In this document: positions 1 through 6,616 of the stretch, piece by piece
Layout: each line of letters begins with the position of its first letter
How positions within the stretch are numbered: position 1 is the first letter of the stretch
Source of the DNA: DATCDE01 sp038252405
GTDB taxonomy: Bacteria > Actinomycetota > Actinomycetes > Prado026
Direction of reading: 5' to 3'
Assembly: GCA_038252405.1 (NCBI GenBank)
Contig: JBBSAJ010000019.1
Span: forward strand, 1-45,525
Length of the DNA: 45,525 bases
The notes under the pieces: model-generated
What the model was told of the DNA's origin: nothing
The model's input: only the letters and a program-made list of their open reading frames with translations
Databases searched by the model: none
Translations under genes and position numbers: made by a program

Positions 1-6
1 CCGTCC

Positions 7-1047
7 TTGCCTACAACACGCACGGCACGCACGGCCCGAACGGTCCACTCTGCGCGGACTACCTCCACGTCCAGTACCCCCTACCACCCGTACCTGGCTG
101 CGTACTCGGCCGCTATCCGCCGCGCCCATGAAGTGCCGTTCCTGGGCGGGCGGGTGCTCCGGCAGGATGTACCCGTGATCACGGGGACGGGGAGTCGGCT
201 GCTTGTCGGCCAGGTACTGCGGGTGCTCGCGGTTGGGTCTGGGGTCGCTCTGGGCCTGTTTGTCTGGGCCATTTCGTTCCACCTTCCGTTTGTGGGTCGG
301 CCCCAGCTCGAGGTGTTGGCCATGTTGCTGGTGCTGGGCGTGGTGTCTGCGCGAGCTGTCCCGGGGGTTCGGTGGGGTAGCGCACTCACCGGGGTGCTTG
401 CGCCGGCCTCGGCCTTCGTCGCGGCGGAGTCGGTGTACTGGGTCGTCCACCACCTGTGGCAGCGCGGCCTTGGTGCGTCGGTGCCGGTTTCGGGAAGCCG
501 TCTGCTGCTCTACGCCGCTGTGGGCGTGGCGGCGTGGGCGGTCACGGCGGTGCTGCTGCGGGTCAGCGACGGGCTGCTGCCCGGAACGGCCACCCGTCTG
601 CCCGAACCGGCCAGCCGGTCGGTGCGCCGGGCGGCTGTGCGGGCGGTTGCGGTGACGGCCGGGACGTGGGTGGGCGTCGGACTGTCCACGGTGACCTGGC
701 TTGTGGTGGGGCAGCTCGCGGGAGGCCGGTATCGCTTCGCCGAGAGTGTGTACGTGTCGTCGATGAGGGGACTGGCGGTGAACCTCCTCGTGTCAGCGCT
801 GGTGGTCCTTGCCGTGTCCAGGCCGCCTGGGCTGGGTGTCCGTGACTCCGTCTTCCTGGTTGGCGCGGGACTGGTTGCATTCCCCCTGTACCTACTGCCG
901 CAGGCGCTGCTCGGTGACTACCGCCCTTCCCAGCCTCTGGCCATCACGATCGTGATCGCGCTCGTTGGTGGCCTCACCGCGGGCATCTGGGCGACCCGCC
1001 CACGCCAGCCGAACACGCTCGAGGAACCGGGTGTCACGGTGGGCTGA
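7..1047 (+). CDS. multi-pass membrane protein of unknown function (5' end uncertain)
   Basis: The product is about 346 residues if the TTG at 7 is used. The frame stays open to the left edge of the window, so the gene may begin outside it. The first 45 residues are Thr/Arg/Ser-rich low complexity and could be non-coding; GTG codons near 136 to 175 are alternative starts. From about residue 65 on there are roughly eight hydrophobic segments (near 70-90, 100-118, 128-148, 168-187, 212-237, 254-270, 280-302 and 310-330), so it is an integral membrane protein. I recognise no family motif, catalytic residue or transporter signature. It is followed 44 bp downstream by a copy of the intergenic 23-nt repeat. 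Confidence 0.6.
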   Translation: MPTTRTARTARTVHSARTTSTSSTPYHPYLAAYSAAIRRAHEVPFLGGRVLRQDVPVITGTGSRLLVGQVLRVLAVGSGVALGLFVWAISFHLPFVGRPQLEVLAMLLVLGVVSARAVPGVRWGSALTGVLAPASAFVAAESVYWVVHHLWQRGLGASVPVSGSRLLLYAAVGVAAWAVTAVLLRVSDGLLPGTATRLPEPASRSVRRAAVRAVAVTAGTWVGVGLSTVTWLVVGQLAGGRYRFAESVYVSSMRGLAVNLLVSALVVLAVSRPPGLGVRDSVFLVGAGLVAFPLYLLPQALLGDYRPSQPLAITIVIALVGGLTAGIWATRPRQPNTLEEPGVTVG

Positions 1048-1090
1048 CAAGGCCAGCCAACGCCACACGACCGACGCAGAGGACCGACCG

Positions 1091-1113
1091 CTACGTGCCG
1101 TTGAAGGGCGCAT
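1091..1113 (+). repeat. intergenic 23-nt repeat, copy A
   Basis: This copy reads ct-ACGTGCCG-TTGAAGGGCGCAT. It is one of six plus-strand copies of a family with consensus cg-ACGTGCCG followed by WTNNAGGGCGSRT. It starts 44 bp after the stop codon of the membrane protein gene. A second short box, GCCAACGCC near 1055, lies between the stop and the repeat and recurs before copy D. I see no flanking stem for this copy. Confidence 0.6.
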
Positions 1114-1308
1114 CACTTGGAGCGCAAGAGCCGGCAATCGGTGCGGCCGGCGAGCCGTTCGGCCCTGCCGGCGGCAGGCAGGTCGTGGGATGGTTCCTGC
1201 GATTGTGCGGTGGGCACCGGTGATGGGGTGGCTGGAATGGGTGAGAACGGCGGGGTCGACCAGCGAGTGGAGTTGCTCGGCTTCCGGCTGGGGGGCGGGT
1301 GGCGAGCC

Positions 1309-1704
1309 ATGATGTCGAACCTGCTCCGCAGGTCCTTGTTCCCGACAGCGGCGCTTGGGCTGGTTGCGGCTGGCCTGGCCAGCTGCTCATCGACCTCCGC
1401 CGGAACGCCGACCTCGACCACCGCGGCCGTCACCGCGAGTCCCAGTGCATCACTGGCACTGAGCACCGTGTCGTATTGCGTGGGGTCCTCCCCACAGCAT
1501 CCGACCGGGTCCACCGTGACGGTTCACTTCCTGCGCGGGTCGCAGGCACTCGGTGAACCGAGCATCCAAGTACCCATGTGGGTGTCGGTGGAGGTTCCCC
1601 CTGGGGACTTTCGCGTGGTGGTCGACGGGACGACACAGTTCAGCGGCTCCACCGCACCCGGGCAGACCGTCAAGGGCTCGATGGGCCAAGACTGCCCCGG
1701 TTAG
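1309..1704 (+). CDS. small secreted lipoprotein, unknown function
   Basis: The product is 131 residues from the ATG at 1309 (or 130 from the adjacent ATG at 1312). I chose this start because it gives a textbook lipoprotein signal: RR, a hydrophobic stretch (FPTAALGLVAAG) and the lipobox LASC near residue 22-25. The frame is open further upstream, but that part has no signal peptide and overlaps the repeat region. After the lipidated Cys comes a Ser/Thr/Ala-rich linker, then a compact domain of about 80 residues with two cysteines (YCVGSS and GQDCPG), possibly a disulfide. It should be anchored to the outer face of the cytoplasmic membrane. No known domain was recognised, and spacing suggests its own transcription unit. 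Confidence 0.65.
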   Translation: MMSNLLRRSLFPTAALGLVAAGLASCSSTSAGTPTSTTAAVTASPSASLALSTVSYCVGSSPQHPTGSTVTVHFLRGSQALGEPSIQVPMWVSVEVPPGDFRVVVDGTTQFSGSTAPGQTVKGSMGQDCPG

Positions 1705-1741
1705 CACCGGGGTCGTGGCGGCATCCCCTGGGTAATCGCGC

Positions 1742-1764
1742 CGACGTGCCGTTTGGTGGCGCCT
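1742..1764 (+). repeat. intergenic 23-nt repeat, copy B
   Basis: This copy reads cg-ACGTGCCG-TTTGGTGGCGCCT, 38 bp after the lipoprotein stop codon. GCGCC at 1738-1742 can pair with GGCGC at 1758-1762, closing a loop that contains the conserved ACGTGCCG core. It has the most changes in the right half of the family. Confidence 0.5.
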
Positions 1765-1831
1765 GTCGCGGGTCCCCTGCAAGTATGTGGCGGTGAGTCG
1801 ATCATCCAGCCGGGGTTGGTGGAGGAGGCCT

Positions 1832-2236
1832 GTGGACCCGTCCGCGGGGCCTGAGCTGGTTCTCCGTGATGACCCTGACGAGGCGGCGCGCCGATCCGCC
1901 GCGCGTGCTCTGGCGGACGCTGTGCGCCCTCGCGACGGGTCGATCTTCGTCGAGCTCGGTGACCGCCACCCTGAGGTCGCTGAGTTGCTGATCCGCGCCC
2001 GGACCCTTCCCATGCAGGGCGACAAGACCGGAGTCGTGTGGGCCGGTCCGTCCCGGGTCGACGGAGTGTGGACGTGGTTGGTCGACGCATTGCCGTTCGC
2101 TAGTTATGTAGAAGTCCGCGACGGACTGGACGATTCAGACCCGCTCGTGCTCGTCGCAGATGACTCGCTGTTCTCTATGTCCGTGTGGGGGCCCGTGGAA
2201 CGGGACGATCTTCGGAGCTGGCTCACCCAATCCTGA
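1832..2236 (+). CDS. hypothetical acidic soluble protein
   Basis: The product is 134 residues from GTG 1832. This start has a strong ribosome-binding site, GGAGGAGG at 1821-1828. An earlier in-frame GTG at 1787 would add 15 residues but has no such site. The protein is acidic, with no signal peptide and no membrane segment, and mixes helical (DEAARRSAARALADAV) and beta-like stretches (VWTWLVDAL, PLVLVADDSLFSMSVWG). I do not recognise the family. The size and the closing DDLRSWLTQS resemble small cytosolic proteins of unknown function common in actinomycete accessory regions. A repeat copy begins 9 bp after its stop. Confidence 0.55.
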   Translation: MDPSAGPELVLRDDPDEAARRSAARALADAVRPRDGSIFVELGDRHPEVAELLIRARTLPMQGDKTGVVWAGPSRVDGVWTWLVDALPFASYVEVRDGLDDSDPLVLVADDSLFSMSVWGPVERDDLRSWLTQS

Positions 2237-2245
2237 CGCGCGCAC

Positions 2246-2268
2246 CGACGTGGCGATGATGGGCTGGT
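2246..2268 (+). repeat. intergenic 23-nt repeat, copy C (divergent)
   Basis: This copy reads cg-ACGTGGCG-ATGATGGGCTGGT, the most divergent of the six, 9 bp after a stop codon. CACC before it can pair with GGTG at its end. It lies just upstream of the next lipoprotein gene, and an in-frame GTG at 2267 overlaps it. Confidence 0.4.
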
Positions 2269-2305
2269 GACAGCCAAGGTACCTACGGATCCGGAGGTGG
2301 GCTGG

Positions 2306-2824
2306 GTGCGTCGAAGGACCGTGCAAGCACGGGTGCTGCTGTGCGTGGCCTGCGTTGCCTGGCTGCTGGCTGCCTGCGGCGGAGCCGACGTGTCAGGCTC
2401 CACCCCCCAAGGATCCATCAGCCCCACGGCCAGTCCAAGCCGGATCACCCCGTCCTACGCACGCGCGGACCTGGAGCGGGAGCTGGCCACGGCACCGGTC
2501 CTGCCGGGTGCGACCGAAGCCGGTCGGTCCCCCACCCCGGCCCTGGATGACACCCCGCCGAGGGACCTGCGGGTCGACTTGAACCGGTGGTGGACCGCCC
2601 CCGGTTCCGTTGCCCACGCACTGGAGTATCTGAAGGCGCATCCGCCGTCAGGGGCAGAGGTCGACGGGACAGGAACGCGCAGCCAGCCTGGACAGCCATC
2701 CGTCTACAGCATCATGTACGGGCACCCTGCGGAGGCCCTTCCGATGCTCGAGATCGATGTGACCGCGTACAGGGACAGTGTGGCTGTCCGCGCCAACGTC
2801 CAGGACAGTGGATTTTCCAGCTGA
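2306..2824 (+). CDS. secreted lipoprotein, unknown function
   Basis: The product is 172 residues from GTG 2306, preceded by GGAGG at 2293-2297 with 8-nt spacing. An in-frame GTG at 2267 would add 13 residues ahead of the positively charged n-region and is less likely. The N-terminus has RRR, a hydrophobic core (VLLCVACVAWLL) and the lipobox LAAC, then a Gly/Ser/Thr/Pro linker typical of surface lipoproteins. The mature domain of about 130 residues (for example LRVDLNRWWTAPGSVAHALEYL) shows no motif I can name. It should sit on the outer leaflet of the membrane. A repeat copy lies 48 bp downstream. Confidence 0.65.
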   Translation: MRRRTVQARVLLCVACVAWLLAACGGADVSGSTPQGSISPTASPSRITPSYARADLERELATAPVLPGATEAGRSPTPALDDTPPRDLRVDLNRWWTAPGSVAHALEYLKAHPPSGAEVDGTGTRSQPGQPSVYSIMYGHPAEALPMLEIDVTAYRDSVAVRANVQDSGFSS

Positions 2825-2872
2825 CCGATCCCAACCCCATGACAGCCAACGCCCAAGATCAAACGTCCGCCC

Positions 2873-2895
2873 CGATGTGCCGATCCAGCGCGGGT
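2873..2895 (+). repeat. intergenic 23-nt repeat, copy D
   Basis: This copy reads cg-ATGTGCCG-ATCCAGCGCGGGT, 48 bp after the lipoprotein stop. GCCAACGCC, the same upstream box as in copy A, is at about 2845. The acetyltransferase reading frame stays open through this repeat, so a start upstream of it is unlikely. Confidence 0.5.
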
Positions 2896-2954
2896 CATCC
2901 GGCATTCGGCATCACGTCATCGGGCATGCTGTTCGGGTGGCAGAGCACGCGGCC

Positions 2955-3470
2955 GTGAACCTTCGCCTCCCCAGGCCCGACGACGAGTCGACCGTGGCTC
3001 TAGCTCAGATCGAACTTGCCGCGGACGACTTCGAGTTCGCCTTTCAGGACCCAGACGAACCCTGGACTTCCTACGTGGATCGCGTCGAGAAGCAGAGCCG
3101 GGGGGTCGACGTGGCGCCCGGACAGGTTCCGGCAACATTCTTGCTCGCCGTAGCCGATGGCGAGATCGTCGGTCGGGTATCGATCCGCCATGAATTGAAC
3201 GACTATCTCGAACGATTTGGCGGTCACATCGGCTACGCGGTACGTCCTGCGTACCGGCGACACGGCTACGCCACCGCCATCCTGCGTGAAGCGCTCGACA
3301 TCGTCCGCCCGCTGGGGTTGACGCGCGTTCTCCTGATCTGTGATGACTCGAACGCCGCGTCGATCCGAACGATCGAGTCCTGCGGGGGCGTCCTGGAGCG
3401 CATTGACACATCCAGCGATGCTGAGCCAACACGCCGCTACTGGATCGACCTAACCGAACGTAACCGTTAG
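2955..3470 (+). CDS. GNAT-family N-acetyltransferase
   Basis: The protein should transfer acetyl from acetyl-CoA to an amine of unknown identity in the cytoplasm. The frame is open from 2778, but the upstream part overlaps the previous gene and repeat D. I therefore place the start at GTG 2955 (NLRLPRPDDES...), with GTG 2937 as an alternative; the product is about 171 residues. The GNAT core is clear: the beta4 strand (FLLAVADGEIVGRVSIR) and motif A (IGYAVRPAYRRHGYATAIL), whose RRHGYA is the pyrophosphate-binding loop, then motif B (ICDDSNAASIRTIESCGGVLE). It resembles the predicted-acetyltransferase type with an N-S-A-S-I-R-T-I-E pattern. No neighbour indicates a substrate. Confidence 0.8.
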   Translation: MNLRLPRPDDESTVALAQIELAADDFEFAFQDPDEPWTSYVDRVEKQSRGVDVAPGQVPATFLLAVADGEIVGRVSIRHELNDYLERFGGHIGYAVRPAYRRHGYATAILREALDIVRPLGLTRVLLICDDSNAASIRTIESCGGVLERIDTSSDAEPTRRYWIDLTERNR

Positions 3471-3493
3471 CTCGTCGCGAAGACGACCCGCAC

Positions 3494-3516
3494 AGACGTG
3501 CCGATTCAGGGCGGGT
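3494..3516 (+). repeat. intergenic 23-nt repeat, copy E
   Basis: This copy reads ag-ACGTGCCG-ATTCAGGGCGGGT, 23 bp after the acetyltransferase stop and 4 bp before the stop of the convergent HAD gene. ACCCGC at 3486-3491 pairs with GCGGGT at 3511-3516, placing the conserved core in the loop. It could double as a terminator between the converging genes. Confidence 0.55.
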
Positions 3517-3520
3517 GCTC

Positions 3521-4252
3521 CTAGAGCAGGGCCGGTATGTCTGAGAGGTCCGACACGCAGGTGTGCGCCTGTCGACGAAGTTCCGGCAGTGTGTGCGGGG
3601 CGAGTGTGCGGGGCGCTTCTTCGGCGAGCACGACCAGGGCGAAGCCGTAGTTGCGGGCACCAGTGAGTTCACTGCTTCCACCGTCGCCGACGAACACGGA
3701 CCGTTCGGACATTGCCCCCAGCTGGCTCAGGATGGCGCCGTAGGCGGCTGGTTCGGGCTTGAGGTGTCCGATGAGGTGGGAGAACGCCACGGCATCGGCA
3801 GCACCGGCCAGCGGCGATTCGGGCCAGGTCCGGATCTCCATCGCGTGCGTGTTGCTCAGCACACCCACCCGCAGTCCGCGCCGGCGCAGCCCATCGAGCG
3901 TCGACAACGCCGAGGGATGAGGTGAGCGCAGTGCGGCGCGGCGCGTCAGGTCCCAGTCGGCGCGGATGGTCCTAAGCATCGATTCGGAGCAGGGCTGGCC
4001 CAGGTCCGAGGAGACGGTGGCCACCCAGTCGATCTCCGGGTCGCGGCCGTGCGCACCAGGCCCGGCCGCACCTGACTCCAGGACCGGCTCGAACTCCCCC
4101 CAGCGTTGCCGCAGTTCGGTCTCGTCGACACCGGTCAGGGCTGCGAGCCAGCCGATCCGATCCACACCACCCGGGTAGGTCCCCGGGTGCGCCAACGTGT
4201 ACAGCAGGTCGAACACGACCGCGTCCAACGGTTGTGACCCCCCAACACCCAC
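3521..4252 (-). CDS. HAD-superfamily hydrolase, class IA-like, with variant motif I
   Basis: A 243-residue cytosolic HAD-fold protein. Motif I is AVVFDLLYTL near residue 11: the nucleophile Asp is present, but the usual second Asp (DxDxT) is Leu. Motif II is VLSNTHAME, motif III HLKPEPAAY with the Lys, and motif IV VFVGDGGSSELTGA. A helical cap lies between motifs I and II. Lack of the general-acid Asp makes a classical phosphatase less certain; dehalogenase-like or degenerate activities are possible. The GTG start at 4252 is supported by a TAGCGT hexamer ending 6 nt upstream, implying a leaderless mRNA. It diverges from the APH-fold gene and converges on the acetyltransferase. Confidence 0.75.
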   Translation of the reverse strand: MGVGGSQPLDAVVFDLLYTLAHPGTYPGGVDRIGWLAALTGVDETELRQRWGEFEPVLESGAAGPGAHGRDPEIDWVATVSSDLGQPCSESMLRTIRADWDLTRRAALRSPHPSALSTLDGLRRRGLRVGVLSNTHAMEIRTWPESPLAGAADAVAFSHLIGHLKPEPAAYGAILSQLGAMSERSVFVGDGGSSELTGARNYGFALVVLAEEAPRTLAPHTLPELRRQAHTCVSDLSDIPALL

Positions 4253-4258
4253 CCTCCA

Positions 4259-4264
4259 ACGCTA
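4259..4264 (-). promoter_or_regulatory. predicted leaderless -10 element of the HAD gene
   Basis: TAGCGT (TANNNT) on the minus strand lies 6 nt before the GTG start at 4252. Transcription would begin at or next to the start codon. No clear -35 was seen. Confidence 0.4.
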
Positions 4265-4316
4265 TCGAGCCGGAGCGCCGATGCGGTGCGCCGGCCGTGG
4301 CGCCCGGTCCGGCACC

Positions 4317-5282
4317 ATGTGGGTCGTGACCGAGAGTGCTGCGAGCGGAGCCGGGGAGCGCGTCGCGGCGTTCTCGCGTCTGCCGCCGCGGCTGCAGTAC
4401 GCGGTCGAGAGGCTGGTGGGTGGGGTGGAGGGGTTCACCCCGACCGGGCAGGGTGAACGGCTCGGCGCGGTGGTCGGCATGGTCGCCGGTCGCGCCGGGG
4501 TTGGGTTGTTCGTCAAGGGGGTGCCGGCAGGCCACCCGGCGGCCGGGGACTACCAGGTCGAGGCGCGGGTCGGCGCGGTCCTCCCGGCGGGCGTGCCCAG
4601 CCCGGCGTTGCGGCTGGTCGAGGAGGCCGACGGGTGGCTGCTGCTCGGCTTCGACCCGGTGATCGGGCGCACCCCGACCGAGCCGTGGACGGCCGCGGAG
4701 CTGGCGGCGGCGCTGGACGTCCTCGCGGTCACCGCGCAGCTGCTGAACCCGGCCCCGCCGGTGCTGGTCCCGACGGTGGCGCAGCGGATGGCGGGCCGCT
4801 GCCAAACCTGGCGGGCGCTGCTCACCCACGGCCACCACGGCCCGGTGGACCGCAGCGGCCTGGGGTCCTTCGAGCGGGCCCACCTGTCGCGGCTGGCCGA
4901 CCTGGAGGAAAACTGGGCGACCGCGGCGAGCGCAGACGCGCTGCTGCACTTCGACCTACGCCACGACAACTGGCTGCTCACCGACGCCGGGCAGATCATG
5001 GTCGTGGACTGGGGCCGGGCCTGCCTCGGCGCGCCGTGGGTGGACCTGGTCTGCCTGCTGCTGGAGTCCGACCTCGGCCCCCACGACCCGCAGCAGCTGT
5101 TCACCAACCACCCGCTGGCCCGTGGCGTCGACGCTGAGGCGGTGGATGGGTTCCTCGCCGCGCTGGCCAGCTACTGGACCCACGCCGCGGCGCTGCCCCT
5201 CGGCGGCACCCCGTGGATCCGCGCCCGGCAGGAACGCTCCCGGCAAGCGACCCTGGCCTGGCTCGCCCACCGCTGGTCTTAG
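4317..5282 (+). CDS. APH-fold (aminoglycoside phosphotransferase-like) kinase
   Basis: The product is about 321 residues from ATG 4317 (GTG 4326 is an alternative). The C-terminal lobe has the Brenner motif LLHFDLRHDNWLL near residue 212-224, supplying the catalytic Asp and the metal-binding Asn. It is followed by MVVDWGRACLG, the DFG-equivalent Asp. The nucleotide-binding Lys may be in VGLFVKGVPAG. Family members phosphorylate aminoglycosides, macrolides, choline or other small hydroxyl compounds; which one applies here cannot be told from sequence. The next gene is an AAC(6')-like acetyltransferase, so an antibiotic or amino-sugar substrate is a reasonable guess. It diverges from the HAD gene across about 64 bp. 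Confidence 0.75.
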   Translation: MWVVTESAASGAGERVAAFSRLPPRLQYAVERLVGGVEGFTPTGQGERLGAVVGMVAGRAGVGLFVKGVPAGHPAAGDYQVEARVGAVLPAGVPSPALRLVEEADGWLLLGFDPVIGRTPTEPWTAAELAAALDVLAVTAQLLNPAPPVLVPTVAQRMAGRCQTWRALLTHGHHGPVDRSGLGSFERAHLSRLADLEENWATAASADALLHFDLRHDNWLLTDAGQIMVVDWGRACLGAPWVDLVCLLLESDLGPHDPQQLFTNHPLARGVDAEAVDGFLAALASYWTHAAALPLGGTPWIRARQERSRQATLAWLAHRWS

Positions 5283-5401
5283 ACACCGCCAGGCTCGGCC
5301 GAGGTGTGCACGGCCCGGTGATTCGGATGGCGGGCCGGTCACGTCCCGTCGCGGTGGGTGTGCCGATGCGCCACTGGCCGTCGCAGGTGCACGGGCGACG
5401 G

Positions 5402-5407
5402 TAGTTT
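5402..5407 (+). promoter_or_regulatory. predicted leaderless -10 element of the AAC(6')-like gene
   Basis: TAGTTT lies exactly 6 nt before the GTG at 5414. There is no Shine-Dalgarno sequence at this start, which fits a leaderless mRNA. Confidence 0.4.
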
Positions 5408-5413
5408 GCCCAG

Positions 5414-5923
5414 GTGGTTGCCCTACGGCGGATGAGCGAAGCCGATCTGCCGACCGTCGCCAGGTGGATGGCCGAGCCGCACGTGGCCCGCTGGTGGACC
5501 CCGGACACCACCGCCGAGGCGCAACTCGACAAGTACCGCGAACGCATCAAGACAGGCGGGGCCACCACCATGCTGATCGCCAGCGACCAGGGCCGACCGG
5601 TCGGCTGGGCTCAGTGGTACCGCTGGGCCGACTATCCCGCCACAGCCCAGGCGATGCAGGCGCTCGGCGGCGAGGCCGGCATCGACTATGCGATCGGCGA
5701 CCCCACGGCCGTGGGCCACGGAATCGGGACCGAGCTGGTCGCCGCGTTGGTGCACGAAGTCCGCCGCTGCACCGGACCGGCCGGACTGCTGGTGGCCCCG
5801 GACGCCACCAACACCTCTTCCCGGCGGGTCCTGGAGAAGAACGGCTTCACGCTGGTGTCCATCAGGCCGATCGCCACCGAACCGAGCGACGCACCGATGG
5901 CCATCTACCGACTGGCGCCCTGA
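5414..5923 (+). CDS. AAC(6')-like GNAT acetyltransferase
   Basis: A 169-residue GNAT protein. It opens with the RimL/AAC(6') signature of small acidic-substrate acetyltransferases (LRRMSEADLPTVARWMAEP, then HVARWW). It continues with GRPVGWAQWYRWADYP, GIDYAIGDPTAVGHGIGTEL (the acetyl-CoA loop is GHGIGT) and TNTSSRRVLEKNGF. This layout is that of the AAC(6')-Ib/-Ie relatives widespread in actinomycetes, which acetylate the 6'-amine of aminoglycosides or other amines. Resistance activity cannot be inferred from sequence alone. The start at GTG 5414 is supported by the -10-like TAGTTT just upstream. It lies 131 bp after the APH-fold gene and is followed by repeat copy F. Confidence 0.8.
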   Translation: MVALRRMSEADLPTVARWMAEPHVARWWTPDTTAEAQLDKYRERIKTGGATTMLIASDQGRPVGWAQWYRWADYPATAQAMQALGGEAGIDYAIGDPTAVGHGIGTELVAALVHEVRRCTGPAGLLVAPDATNTSSRRVLEKNGFTLVSIRPIATEPSDAPMAIYRLAP

Positions 5924-5948
5924 CCACCAACGACGAGACATGCGCCCG

Positions 5949-5971
5949 CGACGTGCCGTTCCAGGGCGCAT
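5949..5971 (+). repeat. intergenic 23-nt repeat, copy F (with perfect flanking stem)
   Basis: This copy reads cg-ACGTGCCG-TTCCAGGGCGCAT, 26 bp after the acetyltransferase stop. TGCGCCC at 5941-5947 pairs perfectly with GGGCGCA at 5964-5970 around a 16-nt loop holding the conserved core. It is the best-formed copy of the family. ACCAACGAC at about 5932 resembles the upstream box of copies A and D. Confidence 0.6.
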
Positions 5972-6341
5972 CGGGGGTCTGCTACCGCTCGGGTTGTCAT
6001 CTCTTCGGTGGGGGAGGGCGCCCCCTCATTGGGTGGGGGGGATTGTTGACCCACCCGCGGGCACAGACGGCTAGAGCAGTGGCCACGGCGGCGGGGCCCC
6101 CGCGCGTGTCGATCGAGCAGCTGGCTGATGCTCCGCTGGTCGGGCCAGTCGCTGGGTGGAGCTGCGCGTTCATGGCTCCGAGTCGCGGTAGCGCGAGCGC
6201 AATGGCTGACCGGCAGTGTCCCTTGGTGCCCTTCAGGTATTCCACGGCCACGCTCAGCCAGCCGTGCCGTGGAAGCGAAATGTAATGCCGTCGATCTGGG
6301 CCTTCTGGGGTCGTCCGAGGTGTTCTCGCTGGTCAGGGACT
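5972..6341. other. gene-free stretch between accessory strip and tRNA-Gly
   Basis: About 370 bp hold no reading frame with convincing start, codon use or motif on either strand. The part at 6008-6050 is G-rich on the plus strand and has only weak self-complementarity. It is the DNA downstream of the 3' end of tRNA-Gly, where an attachment site would sit, but I see no repeated copy of the tRNA 3' end. Confidence 0.5.
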
Positions 6342-6415
6342 TGGAGCGGGTGACCGGGATCGAACCGGCATGGCCAGCTTGGAAGGCTGGGGCTCTGCCA
6401 TTGAGCTACACCCGC
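6342..6415 (-). tRNA. tRNA-Gly(UCC)
   Basis: On the minus strand the acceptor GCGGGTG pairs with CACCCGC, the D arm is TAGCTCAATGGCAGAGC, the anticodon loop is CTTCCAA (anticodon UCC) and the T arm carries GGTTCGATCC. The discriminator is U and CCA is encoded (6342-6344). The mature part without CCA is 6345-6415. It diverges from tRNA-Pro. Its 3' end points toward the accessory strip on the left. Confidence 0.95.
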
Positions 6416-6454
6416 GCAGGCGCACACCCGTCGTCGGGCCGCACCGGCGTCCTC

Positions 6455-6460
6455 TAGAGT
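6455..6460 (+). promoter_or_regulatory. possible -10 element for tRNA-Pro, overlapping one for tRNA-Gly
   Basis: TAGAGT (TANNNT) lies 13 nt before tRNA-Pro. On the opposite strand TACTCT at 6456-6461 could serve tRNA-Gly with a leader of about 40 nt. No convincing -35 was found for either. Confidence 0.3.
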
Positions 6461-6473
6461 AAGGGGTGCGCTG

Positions 6474-6549
6474 CGGGGCGTAGCGTAGTGGCTAGCGCGC
6501 CTGCTTTGGGGGCAGGAGATCGGGAGTTCGAGTCTCCCCGCCCCGACCA
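6474..6549 (+). tRNA. tRNA-Pro(UGG)
   Basis: The acceptor CGGGGCG pairs with CGCCCCG. The D arm is TAGCGTAGTGGCTAGCGCG. The anticodon stem CCTGC/GCAGG closes the loop TTTGGGG (anticodon UGG), and the T arm is GGGAGTTCGAGTCTCCC. The discriminator is A, and the encoded CCA is at 6547-6549. The trigger factor gene starts 67 bp downstream. Confidence 0.95.
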
Positions 6550-6616
6550 ACCCGTTGCATCGCCGTCAGCCCGGCTGGCGGCGCGTCCTGCACCGACTCC
6601 GAGGAGACGTACGACC

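Noticed and set aside
1048..5971. The stop-associated repeats as integron attC sites
   Set aside because: No RYYYAAC/GTTRRRY pair of the right spacing flanks them, copies are too short, and no integron integrase is visible. Only the general one-gene-one-repeat look is shared.
6000..6060. G-rich tract as a hairpin or quadruplex element
   Set aside because: Only short, irregular G runs and a weak stem; nothing suggests function.
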